Positions 1 to 11,990 are shown, counted from the first letter of the stretch. The stretch: DNA of 64,000 nucleotides from Blastobasis lacticolella (GCA_905147135.1 LR990045.1:10888173-10952172), one strand, 5' to 3'. The notes: generated by a model not told the origin, from the sequence alone. A program made the numbers and translations.

Positions 1-1860
1 AATGATTTAATAAATAAATAAGTAAATAAATACCAATATTTTTAACGCATAAAATATCTGTACTCTTATGTACGTTCACGGTACTGGTTGAAAATAAAAT
101 ACAGTCAAGTCACGATGTAGACTTCAATTTACAATCGCAGGAGCTTCGCTGTCATAACCTGTAATATCGTGCTTCTGTTATTGGGCTTGTATAACGTAGT
201 TATCCTTCTAGTTTAGGTCAACTATACCAGCACTTTAGTTGATCTAAGCCTTCAAGATGAAAGAATGTAGGACTGGATAGACAGACTGTATAATCTTTTT
301 AACTGTTTACTTACACGCATCGTCACTTACCACCTGGTTAGATGGCGGTCAAATGAAAAATTATACAAAAAAATGTACTGAGCACTGTACAAGATACTGA
401 GCTGTTACCTTTCACCAAATGCGTTTAACATGGTAGATGTAATATATCAGCCAAAAGCATAGTAAGTATGTGGCAGAATTATATAAGACAGTAGCCATCC
501 AATCAGTTTTGCCATAATCTCCACGCTGTCGAAAGCATACTCGTATTGTAGAAAATACAAAGAAGAAATCGCCGCTGCCAAATGGTTGGGTCTGCCAAGT
601 CACCTTGTAGGACACTCTTAATCGAACTTCATTTATTTATTTAATCTTTATGCACAAGGTACAAGATTCATTCCAATCAGTTAGGTACCATAACAGCTAA
701 ATACAATTTCAAATCAGTTTTAAGCAATACTTCAATTTGCTAAAACATTAAAGAAGTTCTGACACAATCACAGCTGAGATTCGCCATATGTTTTCGTAAC
801 GCATGCACGCCCGTCACGCGTGACCCCGTTGCGTAGAGATTGGAGCGAAATCATCCGACCCTAGCATATACAACGGTCACAGAATGCATAAAGCACTAAT
901 GAGCGCAATAAAGGCACGGCGTGCCGCAAGGGGCGGCTTTAGGGCTGTAGTAGGGCTCTGGGTCCTTAATTTATTTTTATTAAATCAGACAATATTCCAT
1001 TCAAACGGGCTAACATTAAAAAGTAACAATTACCTAAATATCCAGATCCATTATCAATGAATGCTTATACGCAAAATAAAAAATGAATGATTATACACAA
1101 AAAAAAGCAACCGGCAGCCTTATCGGTTAAAGCGATTTCTTTCAGACAACCTTAGATATCAAGTAAATAAAATATATTCTGGAATACCTATATATTGGAG
1201 TAGGTAGAACTGAAATAAAAATTCATCACTTCAACATCCGCCCAGCCGGGAATGGACTCTCATAATGGGTTTCATGTAGATTTTATACATTCATATTCAT
1301 CTACTCTTGCATTGCATGAATAGTAGATATTATGGGTAGTCGCTTTCCATCAGGCGGAAGCAAAAAGTCTTCTCAGTAACAATCTATACGGGTCAACTCG
1401 CGTAATGAGATTTATTGAAGTCCGTCGTCAAAATATTGCCGTGCTAGTAGACAATAACATCTACTGTAAATTGCCACACTCATTCTAGCCAACAACATAA
1501 AATTTTTTGGCGGACCTTGCGTCTCCGTAGTGCCATTAGTTAATATTTTTTGGTATCGCTAAAACCTTTGCAACACCCCGACCCTGGATTCGTGCCTGTT
1601 CGTAGCGAAATGCAAAAAATGCATCCCCACTTTCTAGGTCGACTCCGCGATGGGTCTTTTATCTTCTCTTGCCTCGCTTTTAAATTAATGCCCACGATCG
1701 ATTTTTGTATTATACAGCCAGCCGACGGCGACGCAGTTTCTTGTTTCTATTAGTTTCTGGATTTAAAGCAACAGTACAGAATATAACGTAATAGACTGTA
1801 AGGGCGCAGAAGGTTATCCTACGTTAACGAGTACAAGACAATATCAACTTTGGAGCGATA
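1..1860. other. Non-coding AT-rich DNA
   Basis: No gene is visible. The open frames at 412-615 and 1550-1753 show no family signature. The only repeat-like piece is at about 1318-1380 (a 'CTTTCCATCAGGCGG' motif), resembling the 3' tail of the LINE relics seen elsewhere in the window. Confidence 0.5.
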
Positions 1861-1872
1861 GTAGAGGTTAAG

Positions 1873-2234
1873 AGCGTCGGTGGCCAAGCGGTTAGAGTAT
1901 CCGACTCGTAAGCCAGAGGTCCCGGGTTCGAATTTCGCTACGGCCATGTACCAATGACTGTTTTCTGAGTTATGTACATTAGTTGAATACTAACCGATGC
2001 TCTCACGGTGAGGGAAAACATCGTGATGAAACCTGCACATTCAGGTGACTAGATGTGTAACCATGATCCAATCTGGTCAGGTTCCCCTAGTAGCAGGGTC
2101 ATGGAGGTCAGATAGCAGTCACTCCACTGTAATTACCTGACCTGCCAGATTCTGGATAATGGTCACGGCGGACCCCGGGCCCTCGTGCGCGAGAGCACAA
2201 CCGTGACATTAACGCCAAGATGATGATGATGATG
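1873..2234 (+). repeat. SINE-A, near full-length tRNA-derived retroposon
   Basis: The head is tRNA-like: an A-box-like GGTGGCCAAGCGGTTA, then a B-box-like GGTTCGAATTTC, spaced as in a pol III promoter. A body of about 280 bases ends with GACATTAACGCCAAG and a (ATG)n tail. This is the best reference copy here; others are at 3331 (minus), 5015, 8791, 22200 (minus), 40057, 47115 (minus) and 58148, plus fragments at 15453 and 16140. It is not a tRNA gene: the tRNA part does not fold to a full acceptor stem and runs into unrelated body sequence. Confidence 0.85.
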
Positions 2235-2361
2235 AGTTGAGGTTAAGGTGACCTACAAACGTTGGTCTGCCATATCCATAGAAATAGACAGTTTCACCTT
2301 AACCGCTACGCTTAGCAGGCAGGTTAAAATGAAAAAATACATTTTAAAAAATTATAAAGTT

Positions 2362-2540
2362 TTCCGCCTGTGGCTCCGCCCGCGTGGACTACTGTATTTA
2401 TAAAGTAGCCTACGTCCATCCTCAGATGCTAATCTACATATCTCCATACCGAATTTCATGAAAATCTATGCCGTTATTTAGCCGTGAAAGCGTAATAGAC
2501 AGACAGGCAGTTACTTTTGCATTTGTAGAAATATTAGTAG
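2362..2540 (+). repeat. Dispersed repeat, RTE/SINE-type 3' region
   Basis: It begins with CTGTGGCTCCGCCCGCGTGG and ends with GAAAGCGTAATAGACAGAC, then TTTGTAGAAATATTAGTAG. This pattern is widespread in Lepidoptera as non-LTR-derived sequence (recalled, not searched). No coding capacity. Confidence 0.6.
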
Positions 2541-2600
2541 AAATCGACTTGCACTCGAAGCCGTTCTACTCTGCCACATATTATACGGCTAAATTTATGT

Positions 2601-2800
2601 ACATAGTATAAAACAAACTCGGGTTCCGCTGTCTGTTCCTATGTATCTATGTACACTTAGATCTTTTAAATTACGCAACGAATTTTAATGCGGTTTTCAA
2701 CAGTACATAGAGTGATTCAAGGAAGGTTTATACGCAAGAAAAAGGAAAGCCAGGGGTAAAGTACGTGTACGCGAACGAAATCTTGTTGGGTTCACTAGAA
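2601..2800 (+). repeat. Rep-R, dispersed non-coding repeat
   Basis: It shares ACATAGTATAAAACAAA, then CTATGTATCTATGTA, then ACGCAACGAATTTTAATGCG and a pyrimidine-poor 'AGAAAAAG...GTAAAGTACG' end with copies at 17309 (+), 26560 (minus), 30839 (+, split), 45185 (minus) and 53140 (+, partial). No open frame; probably a SINE or LINE 3' fragment of a lepidopteran family. Confidence 0.7.
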
Positions 2801-3050
2801 TAGCATAAATCCGACTAAAAACGAAGCCATGAATCACTCATGAATATATAATCACTCATGTACTCGGTCCGTCGATCAGAGACCTTTATCTCCGCATCTA
2901 GTGGACCAAAAGGGTTGAAATTTGAAAACATTTATAGAAACTGGTAACCCAATCACGGACACAAACGTTTTGAAATGGAAACCTTTATATCGTCATTGGA
3001 AAGCAAACACGCTGTAACCCGCACTTCAAAGTATACTTTCTAAAGGAGGC

Positions 3051-3133
3051 CATAAAAATTAAATATTGTTCTATTGACAACAATATTTAATTTTTATGGG
3101 CCACAAGCTCTCTAAATTGTTAGAGAGCTTGTG
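3051..3133. repeat. Two adjacent perfect hairpins
   Basis: Arms 3051-3070 and 3079-3098 are perfect 20-base complements around an 8-base loop. Three bases later, 3102-3115 and 3120-3133 are perfect 14-base complements around a 4-base loop. Both inverted repeats are uninterrupted. I recognise no transposon end or miRNA family. Confidence 0.9.
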
Positions 3134-3330
3134 ACACAAAAATTATGTTATTGTTAAACTGGTAGTACCTACACTCTTGCACTAGTAGATAGATATAGCC
3201 TTTCAACGTCGATGTAGAGAACCTTCGTTCGTTATTTCGTTCGCAGGACTTGGAATTTTCAAGAAGTCGTTGGAATTTTTACGGTTTCCAATTAAGTTCA
3301 GTCTCTCGGCGTTCAGATATTTGACAAAAT

Positions 3331-3602
3331 TTGGCAGATCAGATAGTTACAGTGGAGCGACTGCCATCTGACATTCGTGACCCTGATACTAGGGGAACCT
3401 GACCCGATTGGATCATGGTTACTCAGGTTACATGTTAATTTAGGTTTAATCACGTTTTCCCTCGCAGTAAGAGCATAGATAAGCATTCAACTAATGTACA
3501 TAACTCAGAAAGAGTCATGGGTACATGCCCTCAGTGGGGTTCGAACCCGGTAACTCACGTTTACGAGTCTGATACCTTAACCAATCGGCCACCGACGCTC
3601 CT
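3331..3602 (-). repeat. SINE-A copy, minus strand, 3'-truncated
   Basis: Reverse complement of SINE-A: on the plus strand it runs from a body segment (AGTGGAGCGACTGCCATCTGA) to the inverted B box (GGGGTTCGAACCCGG) and A box (ACCAATCGGCCACCGACGCTC). It lacks the (ATG)n tail. Confidence 0.85.
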
Positions 3603-3737
3603 GTATATATGTATGTACTTAATATTAAATAATATGTATTTACTACACTCGTATATACGGCATTGAAGACATCAGTTGCAAAAATTCTAAACGTACCCTA
3701 TCTTTGGTTTTCTTTACAGGAATTTCTGCTCTATATT

Positions 3738-4165
3738 GGGCAATAATAGGCCATTGTGTTCTTGGAGATGTATGCAACAGCCAACAAGGCCATTACGTAC
3801 TCGGAGCTGTAGTTACGTAACATTTTTGAACATACACAGTTCCATTATTGAAACGACGTTGCAAATCCAACCCTCCGTGGACTGGGTACTCATCCTCTCT
3901 ACATTGGTTTTCACAACTCTGTGGTATCCAAACGAAAGTTTGAATAAACGTTTCTCGCTCGTACTATTCGGATGTGGAATGAGCTCTCAGCCAGTGTTTC
4001 CTTTGGACTATGTCATAGTATAATGCAAGAGGCAAATTAGAGGCCTCTTTATACGCAACGCATTGCTGATGCGTTGTTGCTGTTGTCCATAGGCGGCTGT
4101 GACCACTTTCCACTTGGTACCCCGCCTGCCCGCTTGTCGACCATATAACATAGAAAATACTCCAT
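3738..4165 (+). pseudogene. Non-LTR retrotransposon relic, C-terminus of ORF2 and 3' tail
   Basis: In frame from about 3958 the plus strand reads RTIRMWNELSASV, a degenerate match to the RxxRLWNxLPxxVFP block that ends many arthropod LINE ORF2 proteins. A shift into a second frame gives PLDYVIV. The following GGCTGTGACCACTTTCCAC...GCCTGCCCGCTTGTC is the 3' UTR motif also seen at 22915. Frameshifted, not functional. Confidence 0.65.
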
Positions 4166-4169
4166 ACCT

Positions 4170-5010
4170 TCATAAACTAAAAATTCACAATATAATGTAT
4201 CCACATCATCATATTCATAATACATTGTATTCGCTACGCTTACATTACGAAGCGGCTTTATAAAGCTTTCATTTCAAACCGAGGATCTTTCGCAGCGTAT
4301 TCCAGAATACAGCAAGCCTCGCAGAATACGACTGCTATTGTTAGGAGTATCTGGCGACTCCTGATACGGGGCCGCGAGGAGAGCGGTTTACTGTACGAGC
4401 TGATAAGTTTCCGTGTACATCTTTTACGCACTTCGGCTGGTATTTTGGAAACACTTTGTGTGTAGCTGTTTATATGTTGACGTTGTTACTACTGCAGGAA
4501 GGAAATTAAAACCGCTTTATAAATTTAAAAAAGTATAAGTAATGAACTAATAAACACTTTAAACTAATACAAACATATAAAAGGACACAAGTGTAATTAA
4601 GGGGAAATACAATCTTCAGCGCGATTATTAAGACTTCTTAAAACTTCGACTGGTTGTAACCTACGCGTAAACTTAGACCTTGCAATAAGTTTGGGTCTAC
4701 CTTTGTTTACTGGGCCCAGTAAAACGAGTACGTTGCGAGAAGTCGTATTTTTTACAAGTCGTCATTAACCGCCGAAAATATATATAAATCACTCGTCAAT
4801 AAAACGTGACTTTGCTCGTCAACGTCATAAACCTAAAGGTAGGTACAGATAGAAATTTTAATATCTATACCGTAATTGGTATCGACGTGAGCTTCATATC
4901 TGTTGAGTGCTAATATGGTTATAATATACCGTGTATTTTGATATTTTATAGGTATCGTATTGGCCGTTAGTGTCTGCCCACGCCACAAATTTATGTACGT
5001 CGCTGGCACA
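4170..5010. other. Non-coding DNA, nothing recognised
   Basis: AT-rich with no long open frame carrying a motif, no clear repeat pair within this window, and no RNA gene that I can see. Confidence 0.4.
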
Positions 5011-5014
5011 ATAG

Positions 5015-5347
5015 TTGGCGGGTCCAACTTGTAAGCGAGAGGTACCAAGTTCGATTCCCAGTGCCGTTATGCACCAATGACTTTTTCTGAGTAATGTACA
5101 TTAGTTCAACACACTGAATCTTTGACGGCGAGGAAGACATCGTGATGAAACCTGCACATTCCTGCCCACAACTGAATGTGTAACCATGATCAAATCTGGT
5201 GAGGTCCCCTGTTAACAGGATCACGGAGGTCAGATGGCAGTCGCTATAATTACCTGATCTGCCTAATTCTGGATCATGATCGGCGGACCCCAGGCCCTCG
5301 CACGCGCAAGCATAACCGGGTTGAAGCCAAGATGATTATTATTATTC
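5015..5347 (+). repeat. SINE-A copy
   Basis: B box AAGTTCGATTCCCAG, the GCACCAATGACTTTTTCTGAG body and the GTTGAAGCCAAGATGATTAT 3' end are intact. The A-box half is damaged. Tail (ATT)n. Confidence 0.85.
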
Positions 5348-5694
5348 AAGAGTGCAACGCTAACTTCGTGGCCACCAGAGTTCGCTAGAAAGAATACAAT
5401 AAATCTTAAATGTTGAATTTTACTATTCGAATACGTCGTGCAAACGTTTATTCAACACTAAACGATATTTCCTGTGATGTTTTGCTAATAGTGGTGATAT
5501 TTTAATAATTGGTTGAGTCTGTGGTAGTCTAATACTTGATTTATCATACATACCGTCAATCCCTAAATTAAAGTGTAAATTTATATTTATCAAAATAAAT
5601 AAATTGAATTGAATTGAATTGAAAAGCACATACATTATATAACTTGACCGACAGAAAACTTTGGATAATCCCCGACAAGTTTATATACTTACTT

Positions 5695-5932
5695 ACTGCG
5701 CTGGCTCAGCAACCCAAAGTGGATTTTGGCCTCCGACACCTCGCCACCTCTCCCTATCCTGCGCCATCTCCTGCCAATCGGAGGATTCCTAGTGCGTGCA
5801 GGTCTTTCAGGACTTCATCCCTCCAGCGATATCTGGGTAGCCCGACCGGTGGACGTCCGCTCGGCCGACCCACATATACTCTCCTTACGGCGCGATCCTC
5901 CCCCATCCACACACAAGTTTACATAATATACA
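5695..5932 (-). pseudogene. Non-LTR retrotransposon relic, ORF2 C-terminus
   Basis: The minus strand reads DWQEMAQDRERWRGVGGQ, matching the 'W..xAxDRxxWR' block near the end of RTE-like LINE polymerases, and upstream a GRADVHRSGYPDI stretch. Frames are interrupted. GC-rich relative to its surroundings. Flanked by (GAATT)n at 5610-5625 and a CACA run at 5985-6000. Confidence 0.65.
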
Positions 5933-6429
5933 CAAATAGAGAAAAACACATCCAAATTGGTCCATCGAGAGCTACAATGCGACAGACACACACACACAAG
6001 TCTCTTAGTTTTTTTTAAAGGGAAGTCAAAAACTCTTTGTACCAAGGTCGGCTCTTCTAGGAAGAAAGCACTTTCAGCTTTGTGGTTTATCCTACCAGAA
6101 CCTTTCATAAAAAATTGTTGTTACGACTACGACTACCACTTGACCCACACAACCCGTTAGGCATAAGCCAATTCGCCATAGCCTCGTGCGTATGTCAACA
6201 GTGGAACCGGAAGCAGGTTAGCTTGGCTTACGCCCCTGAGATGGTTGTGGAGCTCCGTGACTCACTATCTTACGATATTAAGTACCTACAACATTAAAAA
6301 GACTAAACATTACAGTGCGACAAATATAATAACCGTTATGGTGTCAGTCTCATTTATTCAGTAGTTTCCCTACCGGCGGCAAGTCAGTTCCTTTTTCAAC
6401 ACATTTGTTATTATATTCGTTGCAATCTG

Positions 6430-6575
6430 TTTTGTCTTTTTACTCCTGACGAAAAAATCTGAGGAGGATCTGTGGAGGTGTGTGACTGTTTGTGGCTTCG
6501 TAGCTCCCGAACAGATGGATCGATTTCGATGCAGTTTTCTGTATTTTAGAGCCAGTTTCATTAAAATTTGTTTAG
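6430..6575 (+). repeat. Rep-H dispersed repeat
   Basis: It contains GTTTGTGGCTTCGTAGCTCC, CGAACAGATGGATCGATTTC and AGCCAGTTTCATTAAAATT. The same order of motifs is at 29545 (+), 44085 (+) and 55050 (minus). Fuller copies start with an AACCCCCGACGAAAAAAG-like end. Non-coding. Confidence 0.65.
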
Positions 6576-6981
6576 TAACTTAAGAAATATTGAAGAATAT
6601 GTATACTTGGTCGGGGGTTACATATCCGTCGGTAGGTTATTCCATTTATTGATTTTATTTTATTTTGGCTATAAACAGTCATAGCATTTACATTACATCG
6701 TTAATATTAAATAAGCGAGACTAAGAGCCAAAAGAATAAAAACTTTTCTGTACAGAATAAAGGTTTCCGTTAAAATACGTCTTAGATTTTTCATTCTTTA
6801 TAACTAGAAACTAGAAAAGTTATAAACTTTTTAAATTGCTATTCCATTTTTAATTACTTTTACTGAAATAATAGTAGCTCAATTTATGTTCTACTGCTCA
6901 TTAGTAGTGACCCTGCTCGCTGCTCTGAAGGTCGTGGGTTCGGTTTCCTAAAAATAAAATACATACATTTCATTATCAAAA

Positions 6982-7490
6982 CGGTGGACGGGCCTCATCA
7001 AGTCTGTGACACACTCCACCATAAACGAAAACTCTCGCTACGCCAAACATAGGGATACATGGCGTATCCTAGTGGAACCAGCGGGGAAGAGACGGGGGTC
7101 GCTTTCCCTGCATTGCACGGTCTCACATGACTGGGAGACGTCCTAGTGAATCAGGATGATTCCTGTATGTGTTGACTGACCCAGCACTACTTGGGCTTAC
7201 ACTGAAAAACCACAGCAAAAACTGTATAGGAGGTGAAACTATATATGAGGCCCTGTAGTGTTCCGATAAGAAGGCGGCTGGGAACACATAGAGGGGTTTA
7301 GTGGGTAGGGTCCATTTTCGGGCAATCCCACTGTCCACGTCATTCCTGGGATGACGTGGTAACTTTCGAAGATTTCCTCTCTTGTAAAAAAATGGGGATA
7401 CATAGCGTTGCATCGCGAGAGCGGCGGTGGCGCAGGACTCGACCGACATATGACCATGACCACTCTGTCAAGAGTGCACAACTAAAAAGA
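6982..7490 (+). pseudogene. Tandem decayed non-LTR ORF2 tails
   Basis: From 6982 the plus strand reads RWTGLIKSVTHST and on to RYAKHRDTWR. A related GDT-R stretch recurs at about 7391-7410, followed by CIARAAVAQDST and PLCQECTT. Both parts match the minus-strand relic at 35600-35820 (RWTNLIKSV, then CIARPAVAQDST). Stops and frameshifts throughout; two copies or a rearranged one. Confidence 0.7.
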
Positions 7491-7494
7491 AGAT

Positions 7495-8335
7495 CATACA
7501 TGTATATCTCTCATTCTCATTTATCTTAGCTACTCTACGACATAAAATAATAACTGTCTCTGAGCCTCAGTCCTGACACACTCCACCAACAAATGATGCA
7601 CATCCTCTACCTTTCCACATTCTGTACAATTAGGCAAATCACTTTTCCTCATTAAAACGTAAATGATATAGTATTGGCCATACTTACGATGATGGCAAGG
7701 TCTAACTTTGTACTAACCTCATAAAAATTTAAATTAAAAAAAGTCTAGAGGTTCTGAACCATAAAAATACTCGCAGCATTCCCAAAAAATTCAATACTCT
7801 GTGGTTATAATCCAACATCATGCAAACCGTTTCCCGACGTGGGTTTTAACACCACGTCGGTAATGGCCGCAAACATTGTGCCCTGTTGAGCGCCGACGTA
7901 GCTGTTTGTCCAAAATTGTAAAGAGTTTAACACGTTGGCTGACATCGGCACTTTCCTCTCATTACATACAAAGAGTATCTTCAAAAGTTTAGAGAAATTT
8001 TAATATATTTAAAACTTACTAGAATTGCGTTTTCGCAGTCTAGACACCTCACTATAGAAAGGGCATCAATAGAAAGTGGAACGCAGAGCTGCAAATTGTT
8101 TTTGATTTACGTGATAAGTATTAAGAGGAGCGGCTGCAAGTATTGGGATTGATAACGCTAGAGCATAGAAAAACAAATAGAAATTTACAAAAGTCTTAAT
8201 TGTTACTATAATATATCAGAGCTAGAACACTTTATGTTTTAGAAAATTAAAATTATCACCTTAGAAGCCACTTACTAAAACTGGACTTGTGGTGCACAAT
8301 AAATAAATATTCATTTATTTCAGGTATTTTACAAC
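7495..8335. other. Non-coding DNA, nothing recognised
   Basis: No open frame with a motif, no tRNA-like fold, and no repeat shared with the rest of the window except a weak LINE-like patch near 7560-7650. Confidence 0.4.
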
Positions 8336-8337
8336 AT

Positions 8338-8605
8338 AGCCGTGTGGTGACCGGTAGAGTAGAATAGCACCAACCCCTTACACTCGTGGGTGTCGTACAA
8401 GGCGACTAACGTTTAGAGGCAAAATATCTAGTCTCCATAAACTGGAAAATGGGCAGCAGCGTTTTTCATTGTTATGTTTGCAACACTGCGATCTCCAACC
8501 CGCCTGCCAAGCGTGGAGATTATGGCAATAACCTCCCCTTTTACGGGAGAGGCCCAAAGTCCTGTAGTGGACTGTTATGGGCTGTGATGATGACAATATT
8601 ACTAA
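8338..8605 (+). repeat. Rep-C retroposon copy
   Basis: It runs from CCGTGTGGTGACCGGTAGAG to GTGGACTGTTATGGGCTGTG, then ATGATGA. Six copies lie in the window: 8338 (+), 20778 (+), 51000 (+), 19853 (minus), 37432 (minus) and 47397 (minus). A constant 3' end with an (ATG)n tail points to a non-LTR-mobilised element. No coding capacity. Confidence 0.8.
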
Positions 8606-8790
8606 TACAAGTATAGGTTCAATAGTACGACTGTCAACAAAAACATATTTAATACCAACCCCTGAAATAATCCCGGAAAACATTTCCCCTCTAATTGCGT
8701 GTAATTGGACTGGAATAATTTACCCGAAGCTGTTAAAGGGTTATAAGTGAACAGACTGTACTTTAATACTTATTGAAGTATTCAAATATA

Positions 8791-9005
8791 GAGCGTGGGT
8801 GGCGTAATGGCAAACGGGTCGGCTTCAAAATCGAGAACTATCGAGTTCGACCCCCCGTGCCGCCATGTACCAATGACTTTTTCTGAGTTATATGCATCAG
8901 TTGTACTCTAACCGATGCTCTTACGGATAAGCAAAATATCGTGAGGAAATCTGCACATTCAGATGACTGATTGTGTAACCCATGATCCAATCTGATCCGG
9001 TGGTG
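8791..9005 (+). repeat. SINE-A copy, 3'-truncated
   Basis: tRNA-like head GAGCGTGGGTGGCGTAATGG, B box GAGTTCGACCCCC and the CATGTACCAATGACTTTTTC body. It breaks off after CATGATCCAATCTGATC and lacks the tail. Confidence 0.8.
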
Positions 9006-9374
9006 TTGCGAATGTCCGGGGTATTAACCAGACCGATTGAATAGCAAGATGACACCAATAGCAATATATATTTATTGGAATAGGATACAAACTGTCATCT
9101 TTGAATCGTCATAAGCATAATAAATAAATAATCATTTATTTCAGAATTTACAATTCCATATCTATTTAAATTCATTACCAAAAATATAAAAATAATAACA
9201 ATGTCAAATTCCATACTTATGTCAATTAACTAAAAATATAAATGTCAAACAATTTCATAAAATCATAAATTTAACCATGTCAATACATACACAATAAATC
9301 AAGTAATCAGTTATAATTACATAATTATGTATGAATTAAATATGGCGCACCATAAGAACTAAGTCGTACAGAAG

Positions 9375-11060
9375 CTACTGCCTATCTCGTGAACGGAAAC
9401 TGTCTCAGTACGGTCGTCCAGTGGTGGCTGATGGGACACTCGCACTTATCTGCCACAGCCCTCAGGATGGTGTTGCGACTGCCGCAAACTCTGTTCATCA
9501 GGGAGAATTCTTTTCTGCGTATTATCGCATAAAAATCATTTGTTCGCGCCTCGGCAAACATGCCAGAGGCGCTGCAGCGCCACGGCAGTCGCAACAACAT
9601 CCTGAAAGCATTATTGTACTGAACACGCAGAGCGTTATGCGTGTATCTCACCCATAGGCTGCTAGTATAAAAAGATTGGCAATATGCCTTGAAGAGAGTA
9701 ATCTTCACCAGCTCCGACGAATGAGCAAACCTACAGGCGAGCATATTGCTTCTGACCGCCAACGCTCTACGTCATCTTTCAGGTCCTCTGTCACAATGTG
9801 GCCCAGGTACTTGAACTGTTTGACTCTCGTCAACGCAGTCCCGCAAAGCTTGACTGGAGGCACCTCGCGGAGAGTTACTGCCCGCGGCGAAAACCAGTAG
9901 CTCACTTTTAGTAGTGTTGTATTTTAACCCATGACTTTCGGCATAGGCCCGGAGCCCACTGATTGACGGGCTCAGCAGCATCATATTGTCCGCGTAACTG
10001 ATGTTATTGACGTTTACTCCATCGATGGAACATCCCGCATGCATGCTGCTAAGCTCGCGGACCAGCCGATCGACGTAGAGGTTGAAGAGCCTGGGCGAGG
10101 TCAATCCCCCCTGCCTCACCCCACACTCCACCCTATACTCCTCCGACCGCTCCTCTCCCCATCTGACGCAGTTGACATGATTCTCGTACCAGTGCCTAAA
10201 GATAGCAATGAGCTCTGACGGAAGATTCACCCCCTCCAGTTTATTCCATAATACTGGATATGACACCAGATCAAAAGCTTTGGACAGGTCCAAGAAGCAC
10301 GCATACACTGGCGTGCTTTTGTCTGTGTAGTACCTGACAGTGTGCTTGAGCGCCAGGATAGCACTTTCCGTTGACAAGCCTGGCCGGAATCCGAACTGGG
10401 CATCGTGAAGATAAACATGCTCATCCAGGCGTCTATTCAGCACACCATCAAGCGCTTTAGCAGTTATTGTTGCTATGATATGGGCCTATAGTTGTTCTTA
10501 TCGGATGAATCTCCCGTCCTATTTTTAACAATCGCTACAACAATGGTCTTCATTAGATCTGGCGGCAAGTATGAGTGTCGTATGCAGAGATTGAATAGCA
10601 GCGCCAACACCCTGGGTAAGTGAGCCCCAGCATGCTTAAAATGTTCCACGCTAAGTGCGTCATGCCCGGGAGACTTTCCTCTGGACATTTGTTTTATAAC
10701 CGACGCAACCTCCTTGGCCGTAATTAGCACCGGCGGCGGCGGCGTGCGCACTGTCTCGCAGACCGCGACACTCGGACTGTGCGTAGGCACCAATAGCTGC
10801 GCCGGCACTCGAAATTGTTCTTTAAATAAATTAGCGATCGCTGCAGGCTCGCTCACCCCGTTCACACTCACGGGCAAGCGCGGTCTACCATTCAGTTTGT
10901 TAATTTCTTTCCAAAACTCACTAAAACGTTTGGAATTAGGTGTAGTTGCCAATATTTCCATTTTTATGTGTTCAGCGTGTTTTAGGTACCATTTTAATTT
11001 ATTTTTAAAGTTTCTACGACTCTCACACATTTTATATAAATAAATATCATTTAGGTACAT
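9375..11060 (-). pseudogene. Non-LTR retrotransposon (CR1/Jockey superfamily) reverse transcriptase, frameshifted
   Basis: This is the largest transposon-coding remnant. Reading on the minus strand from 11060: a pre-RT region, GKSPGHDALSVEHFK, IVVAIVKN and NNYRPIS (RT motif 1); then, after a one-base frameshift near 10485, IATITAKALDGVLNRR, FGFRPGLSTESA, ACFLDLSKAFDLV, GVRQGGLTSPRLFNLYVD and ISYADNMMLL, followed by a thumb and C-terminal part. At least two more frameshifts lie near 9900 and 9765. Known: such RTs copy element RNA at a chromosomal nick using Asp residues of the F/YADD box. Here the second catalytic Asp is Asn (YADN). The N-terminal endonuclease is missing, so the copy is 5'-truncated as well as broken. 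Exact clade (Jockey, L2/Crack or Daphne) is not settled by eye. Confidence 0.85.
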
Positions 11061-11640
11061 TTATGGTAGCGAACCCTAATAAATATAAAATTGAGGACCG
11101 CTATGTACAATATTTGAGTATTAAAATTCTATACAACAAATACTAAATCCGACCCTGCTTACATCGAAATATTTCTATATCTATTTAGACACCGAAATAT
11201 AACTCAATTTGCCAATAATTTTAAATCTGTCTTTAATGGCATGTTGTTTAAGATATAGATTTCAATTATTGCATATTCACACTTTTACAATGAATATTTT
11301 TGTCACAATTTCTAAAATTGATTCCCGATAGCCACGACCACGATTGTTTACATACCGGTGAAAAAATAATCCAGGTGTATTTCCATACTTTGCGCTTTCA
11401 CATAACTGTGCACTACATTACACCGTCTTTTGAATTGAATTTGATTAGGAAATTACAATTTTACACCGATGTTTGAAAATAAACGTCTGGTCGTTAGGAG
11501 CGATAGCAACGTGGTGAACGTTCAAAACATTGCGCGCTTCACTTTCTGACAGGCTCGTTCCTACAGGTGAAAAAACGGGATAGCAAGATTCATAATCATT
11601 GTAGAGTAAGCGAACATGGAATATTTGTGATTTGTGTGTA
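11061..11640. other. Non-coding DNA, nothing recognised
   Basis: AT-rich; no motif-bearing frame. It may include 5' remains of the adjacent retrotransposon but I cannot show this. Confidence 0.35.
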
Positions 11641-11645
11641 GTCTG

Positions 11646-11990
11646 TTATGTCTGTGAGCTCATCGACGTTTGCATTCTCAATGGGCTCAAAAACCTAAAA
11701 GAACCATGTAAAAACATCTTTACACTCTTCTTCAAGAAGCCTTCTTCTTGAGGCAAAACGTTCACATGTAGGACTAGTCTCCCTTTGTCATTTAACAGCG
11801 CGATATCATCAGCATTAACGAGTAAACAAGGAGGCACCAGAGTTACATAATTAGCCCACAGATCATATCCAGAGTGACCCAATCAAAGGCTTTCAGCCGG
11901 TCCAGATACTTTTTCTTTCCAACCCCGCGCTCAAAAGCATTCGCTGCGATCGTTTCAAACAGAATGTAAATGCCTCAATAAAAACGATTT
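11646..11990 (-). pseudogene. Reverse-transcriptase relic, internally deleted
   Basis: The minus strand reads KAFDWVTLDMICGL (an RT 'KAFD' block) and shortly after, in another frame, NADDIALLND (RT 'ADD' box), then EEGFLKKSVKMFLHG, which resembles the FFKKGVKRFL end seen in Rep-E. The KAFD to ADD distance is far too short for an intact polymerase, so the palm is mostly deleted. Confidence 0.5.

Noticed and set aside
1873..1950. tRNA gene (Leu/Ser-like A and B boxes)
   Set aside because: The sequence continues directly into a conserved SINE body and tail, and the same body follows the head at five or more other loci. The acceptor stem does not close.
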